Assembly (NCBI GenBank): GCA_964583165.1
Contig: CAZOVK010000033.1
Coordinates: forward strand, 1-23,864
DNA length: 23,864 nt
Source of the DNA: CAZOVK01 sp964583165
GTDB taxonomy: Bacteria > Bacillota > Clostridia > Lachnospirales > WRAX01
Direction of reading: 5' to 3'
A program made the translations under genes and the position numbers. Below the pieces are notes generated by a model. It was not told where the DNA came from. It did no database searches and worked only from the letters and a program-made list of their open reading frames with translations. Every line of letters starts with the position of its first letter. The stretch's first letter is position 1. Shown here piece by piece: positions 22,877-23,864 of this stretch.

Positions 22877-22948
22877 TTGTCGAAAGCTGTCGAATGAGAA
22901 TTTGGCGGCTTTTGGTGTATAGGTGAGGATTATTTATATAATAGGAGG
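22877..22948 (+). repeat. leader repeat, copy A (before the RimJ/RimL-type GNAT gene)
   Basis: This 72-base AT-rich segment resembles 23554-23625. The shared parts include AAGCTGTC, then TTTTGGTGTATAGGT followed by AGGATTATTTATATA, and the Shine-Dalgarno GGAGG at the end. Copy A also has GTCGAA twice, one helical turn apart (22879-22884 and 22889-22894). It probably carries the promoter and translation start of the gene behind it. Confidence 0.72.
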
Positions 22949-22956
22949 CCTAGCTA

Positions 22957-23493
22957 ATGAAGTATTATAAGAAAATCATTGGAAGTCGCATATATTTATC
23001 ACCCACCAATACAGACGAAGTTGATAGTTATCTAAAATGGATGAATGACGAAGCAGTTGCCGTCGATTTTGGTCAATATCCTCTGGTGGTTTCATCGAAA
23101 AGTGATATGAAATGGCTTTATGAGCCGAGCAAGGATATGCACCGTTACGCTATAGTGCTTATTGACGGTGATGTATTAATTGGAAGTATTAGCTTACACA
23201 ACATCGACCATCTAAATCGCAATGCATTTATCGGCATTTTTATCGGCGAGGAGGAGTACCGAGGCAAGGGATATGGGGCCGAAGCGATTCAACTAATTCT
23301 AAACTATGGGTTTAAGACAATGAATCTACATAGTATTAACCTTACTGTACACGCTAACAATTGTGCAGGTATTTCCTGCTATAAGAAGGTAGGTTTTCGA
23401 GAAGTCGGAAGATTACCGGAAGTGTTTTTTATTGATGGAAAGTATGTTGACAAGATTTATATGGGCATACTGGAGAATGATTTTAATGAATGA
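22957..23493 (+). CDS. GNAT family acetyltransferase, RimJ/RimL type
   Basis: The 178-residue protein fits the ribosomal-protein/spermidine-type acetyltransferase branch: GSRIYLSPTNTDEVDSYLKW at the start, GSISLHNID, then the acetyl-CoA motif EEEYRGKGYGAEAI (about 98-111, RGKGYG) and the closing NLTVHANNCAGISCYKKVGF with F/G-R. AGGAGG precedes the ATG by 8 bases. AT-rich codon use, the position just after a tRNA and the repeat leader point to an acquired cassette. Possible targets include an antibiotic, a polyamine or a protein N-terminus; none can be chosen from sequence. Confidence 0.88.
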   Translation: MKYYKKIIGSRIYLSPTNTDEVDSYLKWMNDEAVAVDFGQYPLVVSSKSDMKWLYEPSKDMHRYAIVLIDGDVLIGSISLHNIDHLNRNAFIGIFIGEEEYRGKGYGAEAIQLILNYGFKTMNLHSINLTVHANNCAGISCYKKVGFREVGRLPEVFFIDGKYVDKIYMGILENDFNE

Positions 23494-23553
23494 CAGCTAC
23501 TGCATAAAATGTGCATAATCATTGTTAGCTCTTTTGACTGACAAGCACATGGT

Positions 23554-23625
23554 TTATCAAAAGCTGTCAAATGTTTATTTGAAGATTTTGGTGTATAGGT
23601 AGGATTATTTATATATGGTGGGAGG
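23554..23625 (+). repeat. leader repeat, copy B (before the truncated last gene)
   Basis: This is the second copy of the 72-base leader. It differs from copy A by point changes and small indels but keeps TTTTGGTGTATAGGT, AGGATTATTTATATA and GGAGG. The 60 bases between the GNAT stop and this copy (23494-23553) show no gene; TGCATAA occurs twice there. Confidence 0.72.
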
Positions 23626-23634
23626 TGGTAGACA

Positions 23635-23864
23635 ATGAACTTATATCATTATTCTGAGAAGGGAAGTACTCCCTTTCTTACTCTATCCGATTTATCTGAC
23701 GAAGAAGCAAGGGAAACGCAGGACAAATTAAAAGCGAATGATAATGTATATCAAAGACGAGATTACGATGGTAATTATTTATATTTTCGACAAATCATTG
23801 AGAGTAATTTACGCTCTGCATTTATTGAAAAAGGCGGAAAGCCTTTTAGAAAAGCCCCAGTGTA
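23635..23864 (+). CDS. hypothetical protein, truncated by the window edge
   Basis: The ATG at 23635 follows GGGAGGTGG and opens a frame that runs to the end of the window (76 residues seen, no stop). It begins MNLYHYSEKGSTPFLTLSDL, then an acidic and Glu-rich helix (SDEEARETQDKLKAN) and a basic, aromatic YFRQIIESNLRSAFIEKGGK region. No signal peptide or catalytic motif is visible. I do not recognise a characterised family. It is AT-rich and carries the same leader as the GNAT gene before it. Confidence 0.75.
   Translation, partial: MNLYHYSEKGSTPFLTLSDLSDEEARETQDKLKANDNVYQRRDYDGNYLYFRQIIESNLRSAFIEKGGKPFRKAPV

Noticed and set aside
22877..23625. Integron attC sites between the last genes
   Set aside because: The repeats lack attC core sites (GTTRRRY type) and fold symmetry, include a ribosome-binding site, and no integron integrase is present.

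Overview
The window looks like chromosomal DNA from a Gram-positive bacterium of the Bacillota, probably the class Clostridia. The evidence is an LCP-type wall polymer transferase, a direct meso-diaminopimelate dehydrogenase, a butyrate kinase, a Firmicutes-style L10 leader with an intrinsic attenuator, purine-rich Shine-Dalgarno sites and clear sigma-A promoters. No genus can be named from sequence alone. Most of the window is core metabolism and cell-envelope genes of moderate GC. Two AT-richer patches (about 16970-17830, and 22870 to the right edge) look like accessory DNA.

Layout from left to right. (1) 57-4580, plus strand: a cell-surface gene set of an LCP transferase, a small exported protein and a large exported phosphodiester glycosidase, closed by a terminator shared with the convergent operon. 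(2) 9965-4621, minus strand: a tightly packed five-gene operon pepF - ogt - tldD - pmbA(tldE) - crcB, with overlaps or gaps of at most 1 base. (3) 9999-11861: a divergent promoter pair sharing one -35 region. The plus-strand promoter drives an autoregulatory L10 leader, rplJ and rplL, followed by a HAD phosphatase. (4) 11863-12059: a frameshifted lipoprotein relic. (5) 16352-12114, minus strand: ddh - leuS - lgt. (6) 16490-17829, plus strand: a small orphan P-loop protein, then a GNAT acetyltransferase whose real start seems to be an ATT codon. (7) 22632-19071, minus strand: serC - serA - DUF1015 from a perfect consensus promoter, with buk (butyrate kinase) downstream of a terminator. (8) 22781 to the end: tRNA-Ser(GCU), then two AT-rich accessory genes, each preceded by a copy of the same roughly 72-base leader. 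The last gene runs off the window.

How the genes work together. LCP proteins attach phosphodiester-linked glycopolymers to peptidoglycan, and the neighbouring phosphodiester glycosidase may trim such linkages. PepF plus the TldD/TldE pair form a peptide-degrading or peptide-maturing set. Ddh makes meso-DAP for peptidoglycan, and Lgt lipidates lipoproteins. SerA and SerC make phosphoserine, but no serB phosphatase is present. The third gene of that operon, a DUF1015 protein with a DGHHR motif, is the most attractive candidate here for an under-described function. No CRISPR array, insertion sequence, integrase or prophage gene was seen.
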